Origin: Pseudoalteromonas luteoviolacea B = ATCC 29581
Lineage (GTDB): Bacteria > Pseudomonadota > Gammaproteobacteria > Enterobacterales > Alteromonadaceae
Direction: 5' to 3'
NCBI GenBank assembly: GCA_000333235.1
Contig: CAPN01000016.1
Location: 1 to 64,000, forward strand
DNA length: 64,000 bases
This document shows, piece by piece, positions 8,469-19,128 of this stretch. Each line of letters begins with the position of its first letter. Positions within the stretch are counted from its first letter, which is position 1. The position numbers and the translations under genes were made by a program. Under the pieces are notes generated by a model, which was not told the origin of the DNA, searched no databases, and worked only from the letters and a program-made list of their open reading frames with translations.

Positions 8469-9358
8469 TCTTTTATATCCATATATTTTATAAATTGTGT
8501 AACTAAATCATCAACGCATTTAAAAGGCAGAATCATTAATACAGTTTTATTTACTGGCAGCATCTTCCCCTCTAACTTTCTATAAAAATCTCCAATATAT
8601 TCACCAGCGATTTTGAGATAGGCAGCTTCAAACTCATTTGGCACACAGCCAACCAACTCAGGCTTAGTAAAACCTATGAAACAAGAGTTATATAAAACAT
8701 CTTCAAAATCAGGATTAGAGAGAGGGTTCAATATGTCTAAAAGTATATCTTCTTGTTCTTCATCTAGATTTGGAAAATCAATAAAACTCTCAATTAAATC
8801 AAATTCTTCTTGGTACTTATCTGCCGCTTTTTTTATCGAAGTGGCTGCTTCAGTTGCACCCGATTTAAAGTCCTTGTAAAGCTTTGATTCCCCCAGAAAC
8901 AGCTTGAACTTGCCATCATAAAACTGTCCGTGAACACCATCAGCGCTAAAAACTGGCATTCTACGGGAAGTTTTAAATGACATTTTGCTTAATAATTTAG
9001 GAGCTTCTAGATATACATCAAGCAAAGTGAACATAATTAATTCACCCAATTCCCCCTTTGCTGTGTGCTGACTTAGCTTACGAATTGACTTTTCAAAGAG
9101 CTTTTCGGCAGCACCTTCTTTTTTCAATCCGAGTTTTTTCTCAATTTCACTGCACCTTAAAACGAAGTTCGTCAATATTCCATTTTTTATGGTGGCAAAG
9201 AATTGTGTTAGCGGATCAGGAGTACCATCAGGTGACACATACATAAGCAGGGTGTCGACTTGCCTGCCATCATCGAGAGTAAAAGGGACATCTACTCTTT
9301 TAAGTATTGCTTTTACTTCATCGCAATTTTTTAGTTGTGGCTCTAGTCGCTTATCCAT
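8465..9358 (-). CDS. hamA: HamA, DUF1837 nuclease of a Hachiman defence system
   Basis: This 297-residue protein matches the DUF1837/HamA family: AKGELGEL at 100-107, then SKMSFKTSRRMPVF, ADGVHG around Asp140 and LGESKLY with Glu157-Ser-Lys159. Asp140, Glu157 and Lys159 fit a PD-(D/E)xK nuclease centre, with Glu106 possibly contributing. HamA is the effector nuclease held inactive by HamB. It is the first gene of the pair, and its stop overlaps the hamB start by four bases. A plausible promoter (TTGAAT, 16 bases, TAGTAT on the reverse strand) lies upstream and overlaps a motif shared with the BrxR-like operator. Confidence 0.85.
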   Translation of the reverse strand: MDKRLEPQLKNCDEVKAILKRVDVPFTLDDGRQVDTLLMYVSPDGTPDPLTQFFATIKNGILTNFVLRCSEIEKKLGLKKEGAAEKLFEKSIRKLSQHTAKGELGELIMFTLLDVYLEAPKLLSKMSFKTSRRMPVFSADGVHGQFYDGKFKLFLGESKLYKDFKSGATEAATSIKKAADKYQEEFDLIESFIDFPNLDEEQEDILLDILNPLSNPDFEDVLYNSCFIGFTKPELVGCVPNEFEAAYLKIAGEYIGDFYRKLEGKMLPVNKTVLMILPFKCVDDLVTQFIKYMDIKE

Positions 9359-9410
9359 ATGAATTTTTTTATCTATCCTTATTTCTTAGAATACTATCAA
9401 ATTCTGTAAC

Positions 9411-9422
9411 TTATTCAATCAA
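9411..9422 (-). promoter_or_regulatory. Candidate regulator site in the hamA promoter
   Basis: The reverse strand reads TTGATTGAATAA, matching 11 of 12 bases of the core of candidate operator 2 at 4270-4281. It overlaps a possible -35 element of hamA. This suggests that the BrxR-like regulator also controls hamA-hamB. In AT-rich DNA such a match can also arise by chance. Confidence 0.35.
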
Positions 9423-9565
9423 TAAGAATTTTTGGGAGGAGCTGTTCAAACATTAACTTATCTAGCAAATATGGGTGATTAAAGCACTATAGATTAGAGT
9501 CGTTATCTTGCAGTACAACGCTCATTGACTTTGAGAGGTAGGAACTAATTAATATATAAATTAAT

Positions 9566-9596
9566 AAGCCAACTTCCGATAGAAGAAAGTTGGCTT
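9566..9596 (-). terminator. Hairpin after the island DNA ligase gene
   Basis: Ten-base arms AAGCCAACTT and AAGTTGGCTT flank an 11-base loop, 20 bases past the ligase stop. On the minus strand the stem is followed by ATTAATTTAT, an imperfect U tract, so it is a reasonable but not ideal intrinsic terminator. Confidence 0.55.
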
Positions 9597-9615
9597 CGAA
9601 ATACACACTTCAAAT

Positions 9616-11559
9616 CTAAATAATACTGATTAAGTCCAAATATTCAGCTTCGGTTATTACTTCCACGCCTTTTTCTCTAGCTGCATTAATTTTATTCTCG
9701 CCAACTTTTTCACCCGTAACTAGTAAATCTGTTTTTCCTGAGACCGATTTGCCAACTTTTGCACCAAGAGATTTGGCTTGTTTCTCCATATCACCTCTCG
9801 ACCCTTGTTGCATCGAACCAGTAAACACAATTAGTTTACCTGCAATCGCAGAGTCACTAGAACCTACCTCCGATAATTTTGGAGTCACTGACAAATTGAA
9901 ATCTAAACCATAAACCTTGAAGAACTCGTCCCTAACATTTGCCAGACCTTCAACAATAGCCTCTGCACTTAATTGAGCAAATCCATCTATCTTTACCATT
10001 TCTTCAACTGATACATCAAAAAGCTCAGTTATAGAATGATGCTGTAGTAGCTTTTCACAATTACCAGCTCCCAATCGGCTTACGCCAAAAGCAGCCAAGA
10101 ATCTCCAATCTTCTATTTCTATAGTTTTACTTGCTATTAGTTGATCTGTTAAATTTTTTGCTGTCTTTTCACCAAAACCAAAACCAGTGAACTGATTATC
10201 AATACATTCATATATTTCATGAATTCTTTTCATCCCAAATCCATGAAGCTTCTCAATAATTTTAGGACCGAACCCATCTACATTACCCAATGTCTTAAAA
10301 AAATGAATAAGCGTATTCTCAGTCTGCGCAGGGCAATCAGTTTTGTTAGGGCAAATTAAATGATCTGACTCCCAAATTAGATGAGAATTACAACTTGGAC
10401 AAGTCGAAGGTATTTGAGGTTCTGCGGCTTCAATCACTTTTTCAATTTTAGGTATAACTAAACCACTTCTAACTATTTGAAGAATTGCGCCTTTACCAAC
10501 ACCTTTATCTTTCACCATTTGGTAATGATGAACGGTGACTCTACTGATTGTAGCACCACTTAACTTAGTTGGAACAAGTTCTGCTACGGGTGAAATACGT
10601 CCTGTCCTTGATGTTTGAGGTATCACATCTAACACTTCAACTTGAGCAGATTCATCATTGACCTTAAATGCGATTTGCCATCTATGAAACTTCCTAGTTG
10701 CCCCCATGTGCTCTTTTATTTGTTCATTAGTAGTTTCTATGATTAAGCCATCGATGTCGTAATCAACTGCATTCCACATCTTTTCAAGTATGTTTTCAAA
10801 GTCAGATAGCAATTCTGATATGCTTCCCGTCCATTTTTCTAATGCTGAAAACGGATAAAATACACAAGCACCTTCATCTATTGCTTTTTGTACATCTTTA
10901 TCTATTTTTTTCTCTGCGATTATTGCAGCTTGAATGTTTCGAGAGTTCTCAAACTTGTCACTTAATACTTCATCAAAGTAGCTTTTCTTAATTACGATCT
11001 CTCCGGGACCTAACGCTCGGCCAGCATTCTTAGCTACTTGTAACCCTCGCTGAAAAGCACGAGTTATATCCTGACCTCTAGTGCCATCACCACGGGTATA
11101 AAGTGTGGTCCCATCATCATAGGCAGCATAACCATCAAGCTTTGGAGTAATTTTTAGTTCAATTAACTTTTGATCAAAATTAATTTCTGAAGCTGCTTTT
11201 ATAATTCTTTCAGTCCACTTTTTTATTTCTTCAAAAGAATAAGCCTTATCAGTCGATAGCATTTTTTGAGGGAGTGGGACGGTTTTACTATCAATCAGAA
11301 CTTCTGGCTCTACATTTGATAAGAAAGGATTGTCAGGATCTAAATCACGGAAGTAAGATAAATAGTCATCGTACATCTTATCTTCAATAATAGGGTGACC
11401 TGATCTATAGAGCGCATTGGCAACTTTAAGAAGTGTTTCCAACTCTTTAACACTGTGATCGTTTAAAGAAAAAAGATTCTCTACATCGGTAGAACCAAAT
11501 TCAAGATTTAGCTTGTCAATAATAGCGATTTGGTTTTCGTTTAATTTATAGTTAGACAT
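9616..11559 (-). CDS. Second, complete NAD-dependent DNA ligase carried by the island
   Basis: This full-length LigA-type ligase (647 residues) has domain Ia and an adenylation domain with the AMP-accepting Lys140 in TPKLDG. An OB fold follows (SRTGRISPVAELV, about 318-330), then a four-Cys zinc finger (Cys387, 390, 403, 409), helix-hairpin-helix repeats and a C-terminal BRCT domain (about 570-647). It is clearly diverged from the truncated host LigA beside it. ATG 11559 was chosen over GTG 11562 because AAGGGT upstream overlaps the stop of the truncated ligA. It thus reads as translationally coupled to the host gene and probably supplies the cell's essential ligase activity. That role is inference. 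Confidence 0.9.
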   Translation of the reverse strand: MSNYKLNENQIAIIDKLNLEFGSTDVENLFSLNDHSVKELETLLKVANALYRSGHPIIEDKMYDDYLSYFRDLDPDNPFLSNVEPEVLIDSKTVPLPQKMLSTDKAYSFEEIKKWTERIIKAASEINFDQKLIELKITPKLDGYAAYDDGTTLYTRGDGTRGQDITRAFQRGLQVAKNAGRALGPGEIVIKKSYFDEVLSDKFENSRNIQAAIIAEKKIDKDVQKAIDEGACVFYPFSALEKWTGSISELLSDFENILEKMWNAVDYDIDGLIIETTNEQIKEHMGATRKFHRWQIAFKVNDESAQVEVLDVIPQTSRTGRISPVAELVPTKLSGATISRVTVHHYQMVKDKGVGKGAILQIVRSGLVIPKIEKVIEAAEPQIPSTCPSCNSHLIWESDHLICPNKTDCPAQTENTLIHFFKTLGNVDGFGPKIIEKLHGFGMKRIHEIYECIDNQFTGFGFGEKTAKNLTDQLIASKTIEIEDWRFLAAFGVSRLGAGNCEKLLQHHSITELFDVSVEEMVKIDGFAQLSAEAIVEGLANVRDEFFKVYGLDFNLSVTPKLSEVGSSDSAIAGKLIVFTGSMQQGSRGDMEKQAKSLGAKVGKSVSGKTDLLVTGEKVGENKINAAREKGVEVITEAEYLDLISII

Positions 11560-11570
11560 CACTACTACCC

Positions 11571-12697
<1,127 letters not shown>

Positions 12698-12787
12698 ATT
12701 ATTGGTTTCTTCCGCTTTTTAAGAAAGAAACACTGAAGTGTAAAACTTACTTTCACGCAAAAAAAAATACGTGAAAAATTAACTTAT

Positions 12788-13480
12788 TTAGACAGCGTAC
12801 TCACGTACTTTTTCGACATAGCCGCGCACTGCAGAGACAGATAGAGGCTCCCTGTTTGAATCCAGCACTTGCGCACCAAACTCTTCAGCCAGTTTTTTAG
12901 CTGCGCTGTGTAACATATTAAACGCCGCCAAACTATCTCCTTCGCAAGGTAACGTCATAAATAAACTAACCCCTGCTGTCGAGAATTGCTCCATATTGTC
13001 AATATCAAACGTTCCTGGGTTATACATATTCACCAAACGGAACATTACAGCGCCTTGCCCTGACGGCTCAACATGGCGATTGAAGAAGCCTTCGTCTGAG
13101 TATTTAAAGCCAAGACTCAATACACTCGGTAACAGTCTAGAGCCTGCCATCGTCAAGCCCTCAGGCATACTAATATGCAAGATAATAAAATCACTTGGCT
13201 TCGCCTGAGCTGGTTTTGAAGGTGTGGAAGTTTGCTCTTCTTGCACGTCATCTTCACTTTGCTCATCGTCAACAGCAGAAAAGTCAAGATCACCGATCTC
13301 GGGCTCTGCTTCACGCTTAGTTACAGTAGTAGGCTTTGGGGTTGATTCAACCGCAGGTTCGCTCTTTGGTGCCTCTTCATCTTTTTCCTTTTTGCGAACT
13401 GACCATAATCCATGGATCAATAACCCACCGATGACCAGCGCACTAATAATGATCAGTGCCCATCTTAACTCTGTAGCCAT
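12788..13480 (-). CDS. zipA: Cell division protein ZipA
   Basis: ZipA anchors FtsZ filaments to the inner membrane at the division site. The 230-residue protein starts with one membrane segment (about 7-25, ALIIISALVIGGLLIHGLW). A charged, Pro/Glu-rich linker follows (about 30-95), then the C-terminal FtsZ-binding domain (about 98-230, FIILHISMPEG to YVEKVREYA). The linker is shorter than in E. coli ZipA (328 residues in total). It follows smc by 22 bases on the same strand and precedes ligA, the order common in this bacterial group. Confidence 0.95.
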   Translation of the reverse strand: MATELRWALIIISALVIGGLLIHGLWSVRKKEKDEEAPKSEPAVESTPKPTTVTKREAEPEIGDLDFSAVDDEQSEDDVQEEQTSTPSKPAQAKPSDFIILHISMPEGLTMAGSRLLPSVLSLGFKYSDEGFFNRHVEPSGQGAVMFRLVNMYNPGTFDIDNMEQFSTAGVSLFMTLPCEGDSLAAFNMLHSAAKKLAEEFGAQVLDSNREPLSVSAVRGYVEKVREYAV

Positions 13481-13502
13481 TACTCACCTTTTTTGCTTTA
13501 TT

Positions 13503-16500
13503 CTATGCGTGTGCCATTTGCACCGCTTGTTCTATGTCTACTGCCACCATACGCGATACGCCAGGCTCGGCCATTGTAACACCTGTTAAACGACCCGCCA
13601 TCTCCATCGCCACTTTATTGTGACTAATATATATAAATTGCACCGACTGGGACATTTCTTCTACAAGACGGCAAAACCGCCCTACGTTAGCATCATCCAA
13701 TGGCGCGTCAACCTCGTCCAGCATACAAAACGGCGCTGGATTTAATCGAAAGATTGAAAACACTAATGATAATGCGGTCAGCGCTTTTTCTCCACCACTT
13801 AACAAGTGAATTGTGGAGTTTTTCTTACCCGGTGGCCGTGCCATTATCGTCACGCCGCTCTCCAGCATATCATCCGAAGTTAATTCTAAGTAAGCACTTC
13901 CTCCACCAAATACTTTAGGAAATAACTCATTAAGGTCTTGATTCACTTGTTCAAACGTTTGCTTAAAACGACTTTTTGTTTCACGATCAATTTTTCTAAT
14001 GGCATTTTCTAACATCTCAAGCGCTTGTTGCAAATCCTCCAATTGGGCATCTAAATACTCGGCTCTTTGCTTAGCTTCTTGGTGTTCGTCAATCGCCGCT
14101 AAGTTCACCGCCCCTAAGCGTTCGAGTTTTTGTTGGATTTGATTCAACGCAGCTTGATGCTTTGCCGCTTCAGCACCTTCAGTCAAGGTATCTAAGACTG
14201 CTTTTAGTGTTTGACCAAGCTCGTCAAGTGGTTCAAGCGCCGCTTGCGCTTTCAACGTTAGGCTTTGTTCTTCTAAAAGCAAGGCCTGCTTTTTCTCTTT
14301 CAACCTCGCTTGTTGCTCAGAAACCTCTCTTAAACTGTGCTGTTTCTCTTCTAATACCTGTTTTGCATTTTTAACCGCGATGGTTTCCGATTCAAGCTGA
14401 GCTTCACTTGCAATGATCTGTTCAAGTAAAGCTGTAATTTCTAAATCAAGTTCAAGCAAAGGCTCAACATTAGTACTTTGCTCATCGGTGACACTCGCTC
14501 TTGTGTCTTCTAGCGAAACAATAGAGGACGCTAAATGAGTCAGTTTTGCATTAGCAAGTGCCAAATCACTTTGAGCTTTTTGCACAGCAAGCTCACTTTC
14601 ATGCAACTGAGCTTGGGTCTTTGCAACCTGTCGTTGCAAATTGAGTTGTAAGATCTTTTGCTCAGTTACGTTATTTTTATGATGTTCAAGTTCTATTTCT
14701 AATGCTTGCTGGCGTGCAAATAAAATCTCAAGCCCAATACTACGTTCATCTGCACCTTTTTCTAACGCGTCGAGATTTTTCAGTAGTCCATCACGCTCTT
14801 TTTCCAGCTCGATTGTACTTTGTTCAAACAACACACGTTGCTCATCAACCACGCGAGTATGCGTTTGGTTACTTGCGATGGATTGAGATAACTCATGCAC
14901 AGACTGTTTAACTGTTTCTAACTCGTTTTCTAATTCAGTCAGTACTTTCGTTGCTTGTTTAACGGTCGCACCGTGCTTTGCTTCTTGTCGCACCAATTCC
15001 TCCATGGTCGATTCAAGATCACGTAAAGCTTGATATTGACCTAATCGAGATTCAATACGATTTTGCTCAGCAATAAAATTTGAACCATAAAGTTTTGCAT
15101 TTTCGTCTATCGCCATCAACCAACGCTCTTCTTGAGATAATTGATTTTCTGCTGTGACGAATTGAATACGTGACAAAAATTGGGGATAAATACCTGATTC
15201 AACAAGAGCGGCAACAGAGCCAGCCAATTGTTCAAGGGTAGATGACTGTTTACTCGGCCACACACTGTTTGGCGTTTTTCTATCACTGATTAAAAGATCA
15301 TCGAGCCCTAGTAACGCACTTTCGACTACTCGTTCGTAACCTTTTTTAACTCGCAATTGACTCAATAACGAAGCTTGGTTGTTTAACTTATCTTCATCGT
15401 CTAACAGTGCTTTAAGTGCTGATAATTTTGCGTTTGCCGTTTGCAACGAAAACTTTGATGCTTCCCATAAGGATTCATCTACTTTGAGCCCTTCAATCAG
15501 TGATACACGCTTTTGACTGAACAACTGACTATGCTGTTGGTATTGAGCAAGCTGTTTAATCAATCGTTGATGTTCCACTTTAAGCGAAGCTAATTTGCTG
15601 CTTGGATCGTTTGTCTTGTGCGTCTCGATCTTCGTATTTAAAAGCTCAATGCGTTCTTGCAAAGAAGTGCGGTGTTGTTGGTTCGTCTGGATTGTAAACT
15701 GATGAGCTTGATATTCGCGAGAAACTGAATGTAAAGTTTGCTGTAATTCAGCTAACTTTTTGTCTTGCTCGCTAAACCTTGTATTACACTGTGCAATTTG
15801 AACGTTAGCCTCATTAAAGCGCTCCTCTTGAATTAGGCATTCCTGCATTGCGTCTTCAACTTTAGCTTGATACAACTCAACATTAGCTTGCTGGCTTTGC
15901 AGTAACGCTTCTGTTTCTTTTAGTTCAAGATCGAGTTTAGCCAGTTCACTCTGCAACGCGCGCTTTTTTTCGACGCAGTACACTTTTTGTTGTTCCGCTT
16001 TCGCTAAATCCAACTGTTGTCGGTGATGTTTTTCGCGGATACTCTGTAGCGAGTCTTGTGCAATTGTCACCTTGTTTTCTAACGCACCGAGCACATCTTC
16101 ATGCCCGCCAGTTGCCAACGTTAAGAACGCCAATTCCGAGTTTACTTTTTCAAGTTCTGCAGCTTTTTCCTGTTGTTTAACATGAAGTTGTTGCCATTTA
16201 AGTACTGCGAGCTCACCTTTTAATGTTCTCTCTTGTGCTTTTAGTGTTCGATACTCACTGGCTGATTTTGCTTGCTCTGACAATTTTGCAAGCTGGTTAT
16301 GCAGCTCTTGTCGGACGTCGAGCAGGCGTTCTAAGTTGTCACGCGTGCTTTTTATTCGCGTTTGAGTTTCTCGGCGACGTTCTTTGTATTTAGATACACC
16401 CGCAGCTTCTTCGATAAACACTCGCAGTTCTTGCGGTTTACTCTCAATTAGACGTGAGATCATACCTTGTTCGATGATCGCATAACTTCGTGGACCAAGG

Positions 16501-16904
16501 CCGGTACCTAAGAAAATATCGGTAATATCACGGCGACGACATTTACTGCCGTTGAGATAATAAAGTGATTGACCATCTCGTGTGACAACACGTTTGATGG
16601 CTATTTGGTTACGTTCTGCAAAGGTGCCAGGTAGACGGCCATCTTGATTATCAAACGTTAACTCAACAGATGCTTGCGACACAGGTTTGCGATGTGTAGA
16701 CCCGTTAAAAATAACGTCTGTCATCGCATCACCGCGTAAATTTTTTGCCGAACTTTCGCCAAGAACCCAACGCACTGCATCAATGACGTTTGACTTGCCG
16801 CAACCATTAGGCCCAACAACACACGTCATTTGATCTGGAAAAGGAATTTTAGTCGGTTCCACAAACGACTTAAATCCAGCAAGTTTTATACTACTTAGGC
16901 GCAT
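13503..16904 (-). CDS. smc: Chromosome segregation protein SMC
   Basis: SMC is the core of the condensin complex that organises and segregates the chromosome. The 1133-residue protein has the Walker A motif VGPNGCGKSN near residue 30 and long coiled coils on both sides of a central hinge (about 490-640). The C-terminal head has the signature LLSGGEKALTALSL and Walker B CMLDEVDAPLDD. Length is normal for the family. Its presence argues against Enterobacterales or Vibrionales, which use MukB. It leads the smc-zipA-ligA group on the minus strand. Confidence 0.97.
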   Translation of the reverse strand: MRLSSIKLAGFKSFVEPTKIPFPDQMTCVVGPNGCGKSNVIDAVRWVLGESSAKNLRGDAMTDVIFNGSTHRKPVSQASVELTFDNQDGRLPGTFAERNQIAIKRVVTRDGQSLYYLNGSKCRRRDITDIFLGTGLGPRSYAIIEQGMISRLIESKPQELRVFIEEAAGVSKYKERRRETQTRIKSTRDNLERLLDVRQELHNQLAKLSEQAKSASEYRTLKAQERTLKGELAVLKWQQLHVKQQEKAAELEKVNSELAFLTLATGGHEDVLGALENKVTIAQDSLQSIREKHHRQQLDLAKAEQQKVYCVEKKRALQSELAKLDLELKETEALLQSQQANVELYQAKVEDAMQECLIQEERFNEANVQIAQCNTRFSEQDKKLAELQQTLHSVSREYQAHQFTIQTNQQHRTSLQERIELLNTKIETHKTNDPSSKLASLKVEHQRLIKQLAQYQQHSQLFSQKRVSLIEGLKVDESLWEASKFSLQTANAKLSALKALLDDEDKLNNQASLLSQLRVKKGYERVVESALLGLDDLLISDRKTPNSVWPSKQSSTLEQLAGSVAALVESGIYPQFLSRIQFVTAENQLSQEERWLMAIDENAKLYGSNFIAEQNRIESRLGQYQALRDLESTMEELVRQEAKHGATVKQATKVLTELENELETVKQSVHELSQSIASNQTHTRVVDEQRVLFEQSTIELEKERDGLLKNLDALEKGADERSIGLEILFARQQALEIELEHHKNNVTEQKILQLNLQRQVAKTQAQLHESELAVQKAQSDLALANAKLTHLASSIVSLEDTRASVTDEQSTNVEPLLELDLEITALLEQIIASEAQLESETIAVKNAKQVLEEKQHSLREVSEQQARLKEKKQALLLEEQSLTLKAQAALEPLDELGQTLKAVLDTLTEGAEAAKHQAALNQIQQKLERLGAVNLAAIDEHQEAKQRAEYLDAQLEDLQQALEMLENAIRKIDRETKSRFKQTFEQVNQDLNELFPKVFGGGSAYLELTSDDMLESGVTIMARPPGKKNSTIHLLSGGEKALTALSLVFSIFRLNPAPFCMLDEVDAPLDDANVGRFCRLVEEMSQSVQFIYISHNKVAMEMAGRLTGVTMAEPGVSRMVAVDIEQAVQMAHA

Positions 16905-16950
16905 AGAGTTATTTTTATTAAAGGCACAATGCTGAGTGTTAAGTGCTACC

Positions 16951-17682
16951 TTAACTGTGTCGTTTAATGTTGTCTACAATGATACCCGTAGCCATCGCGA
17001 CATTCAGTGACTCTGCTGCACCAAAAGCTGGGATTGTGACTTTGTGCGTAATATATTGGCCAATTTCTTCACTGATCCCGTGAGATTCACTGCCCATCAC
17101 TAGCACACCTTGATCACCAAAAGGGGTTTTATGGACATTTTCGCCTGCTAAAAAAGCCCCATATATTGGTCCATTATAGTTTTTAAGAAAGCCACACAGT
17201 GATGTTCTGACTGCGTGAACTCGCACAAAACTACCCATCGTGGCGCTGATCACCTTTGGGTTATATTGATCTGCACAGCTTTCACTTAACACCACTTGCT
17301 TAAATCCGTACCAATCAGCAACACGAATAATAGTACCTAGATTCCCTGGATCAGACACACCATCGAGTGCTAATACCCATTTTGACGCATCAATGGGTTG
17401 GTCTTCTGGCATCGGTACAATCGCAACAGCGGCGTTATTTGAAACTAAAGTACTCGCTTTACTTAATTGCTCATCGTTCGTTTCTATTACATCGAAATGA
17501 CTAAATAATTCTTTATACTGTTCAATAAATTGAGGTGTCGCAAATAACGCATCTACTTTTCCCCCAGCAGAAAGCAGCTCAAGCACGTTTTTTTCACCTT
17601 GAACTAAATACTGTCCATATTGTTTGCGAAATTTTTTCTGACCTAAAGCACGGATCAATTTAAGCTGGTTTTTAGACGCCAT
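16951..17682 (-). CDS. TrmH/SpoU-family RNA 2'-O-methyltransferase
   Basis: This 243-residue SPOUT methyltransferase has an N-terminal substrate-binding part (about 1-90) and a catalytic knot domain. Its three family motifs are visible: LDGVSDPGNLGTIIRVADW with the catalytic Arg, VMGSESHGIS, and IPAFGAAESLNVAMATGI. It transfers a methyl group from S-adenosylmethionine to a ribose of tRNA or rRNA; I cannot tell which nucleotide. It ends 46 bases before the smc start and may be cotranscribed with it. Confidence 0.85.
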   Translation of the reverse strand: MASKNQLKLIRALGQKKFRKQYGQYLVQGEKNVLELLSAGGKVDALFATPQFIEQYKELFSHFDVIETNDEQLSKASTLVSNNAAVAIVPMPEDQPIDASKWVLALDGVSDPGNLGTIIRVADWYGFKQVVLSESCADQYNPKVISATMGSFVRVHAVRTSLCGFLKNYNGPIYGAFLAGENVHKTPFGDQGVLVMGSESHGISEEIGQYITHKVTIPAFGAAESLNVAMATGIIVDNIKRHS

Positions 17683-17748
17683 GAATTACCTCTTTGATTA
17701 GTCGCTCAATTATAACGTCTAGCCTTGGATATGAGAAATAGAACCAAT

Positions 17749-17780
17749 GGGGTCAGAGTAAATTGAAATTGCATTTTCCC
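17749..17780 (+). repeat. Possible dispersed-repeat remnant
   Basis: The sequence GGGGTCAGAGTAAATTG and the following AT-rich bases look like a motif I associate, from memory, with the ends of dispersed IS200/REP-type elements in marine gammaproteobacteria. No transposase is present here, so at most it is a short relic in the intergenic region before the next small gene. Confidence 0.3.
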
Positions 17781-17838
17781 TTGTCATTATTTGCTTTTAT
17801 CAATACCCTTTGATTTCATTTACAAATGGAAGTGCATT

Positions 17839-18132
17839 ATGTCGCCTGAACTCTCTGTCATACTTCTTAATTTAAGCGCACTAATAATTTGCTATGGTTT
17901 TATTAATCCTAGGTTTTCTGGAAGTAATTTTAATAAAATTTGCTTTCAAGATGCACTCGCATCGTTGGTTGTTTTTTCAATCGTGGGATCTATCTATTAC
18001 GGTAAAGGGGTGACATTTTCGTTGGTCATTTTCGAAGTGAACTGGTTTTGGTTTACGCTTATCACGTACGGTGCAATTGAGCTACTTTGCTTTATGATCT
18101 ACAAAAAACGTTATGGGATCGACATGCCATAA
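17839..18132 (+). CDS. Small hypothetical membrane protein
   Basis: ATG at 17839 is preceded by GGAAG nine bases upstream and gives 97 residues; a frame start at 17791 has no such site. Three hydrophobic segments are visible: about 5-22 (VILLNLSALIICYGFI), about 38-52 (ALASLVVFSIVGSIYY) and about 66-88 (WFWFTLITYGAIELLCFMIY). It ends in a basic tail, KKRYGIDMP. I do not recognise a family. It stands alone on the plus strand among minus-strand genes, and a shared terminator separates it from speB. Confidence 0.6.
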   Translation: MSPELSVILLNLSALIICYGFINPRFSGSNFNKICFQDALASLVVFSIVGSIYYGKGVTFSLVIFEVNWFWFTLITYGAIELLCFMIYKKRYGIDMP

Positions 18133-18150
18133 CCACTAAAATAACTCTAT

Positions 18151-18184
18151 AAAAAAGCCAAACATCTCTGTTTGGCTTTTTTTA
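18151..18184. terminator. Bidirectional terminator between the small membrane gene and speB
   Basis: AAAAAAGCCAAAC and GTTTGGCTTTTTT form a 13-bp stem around ATCTCT. There is a T run on the plus strand and an A run (T run on the minus strand) at the other foot, so it can serve both convergent genes. Confidence 0.85.
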
Positions 18185-18198
18185 TCGAATAAAGAGTA

Positions 18199-19125
18199 TT
18201 ATTCTGGCTTGTGTTTTACAGCCCAAAGATGCAGTACCTCGTGCGCAATCGTTGCTGCTGCAATGCTGGTTAACTCACTTTGATCATAGGCTGGAGACAC
18301 TTCAACGACATCCATTCCGATGATGTTGATGCCTTCTAGACCGCGAAGCACTTTTAGGATCTTATCGCTTGTTAAACCACCGCACACTGGCGTACCAGTC
18401 CCTGGTGCAAACGCTGGATCTAAACAATCGATATCAAAAGTAAGATAAACAGGTAAATCACCTACACGCGCTTTAATCCGCTCTGCGATTTCTTTACCTG
18501 TTAAGTCATTACCTTCCATACCGTTGATCACTTCAAAGCCATGACCGTCTTCAGTATATTCCGTGCGAATACCGACTTGGATCGAGTTTTCTAGGCTTAT
18601 CAGCCCCTCTTTCGGTGCGTGATAAAACATCGTACCATGGTCATAGCTAGACCCATTACTGTACGTATCGGTGTGAGCATCGAAATGAACCAACGCCATT
18701 TTACCATAGTGCTTGTGGTGTGCTCTAAGTAAAGGCAACGTAACAAAGTGATCACCACCTAAACCTAATATAGCGGTACCTTGTGCTAGTAGTTTATCGG
18801 CTGCTTGCTCTAACTTAGCAGTGAAATAAGATGCATCACCACATGGATACGTAAAATCGCCGGCATCATGAACACTGATACGATCAAATAAACTAAATTT
18901 CCACGGGAACTTTTTATCTTCCCAAGCAAGGTTTGTTGACGCACGACGAATCGCGTCTGGGCCCAATCGTGCACCTGGGCGACCTGATGTTGCCATATCA
19001 AACGGTAAACCTAGCACAACAACATCACTTTGAATATTAGTTATGTCGCGAACCATAGGCTGACGTAAAAACGTCATGCCATTTGAATATAACGAGTGAT
19101 CTGGGTGGTCAAATAGTACAGTCAT
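18199..19125 (-). CDS. speB: Agmatinase
   Basis: SpeB hydrolyses agmatine to putrescine and urea. The 308-residue protein has the manganese-binding motifs of the ureohydrolase family: [21 protein letters not shown] and [18 protein letters not shown]. The start lies three bases after the speA stop, so speA and speB form an operon for putrescine synthesis from arginine. Its length equals that of the E. coli enzyme (306). Confidence 0.93.
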   Translation of the reverse strand: MTVLFDHPDHSLYSNGMTFLRQPMVRDITNIQSDVVVLGLPFDMATSGRPGARLGPDAIRRASTNLAWEDKKFPWKFSLFDRISVHDAGDFTYPCGDASYFTAKLEQAADKLLAQGTAILGLGGDHFVTLPLLRAHHKHYGKMALVHFDAHTDTYSNGSSYDHGTMFYHAPKEGLISLENSIQVGIRTEYTEDGHGFEVINGMEGNDLTGKEIAERIKARVGDLPVYLTFDIDCLDPAFAPGTGTPVCGGLTSDKILKVLRGLEGINIIGMDVVEVSPAYDQSELTSIAAATIAHEVLHLWAVKHKPE

Positions 19126-19128
19126 CGA

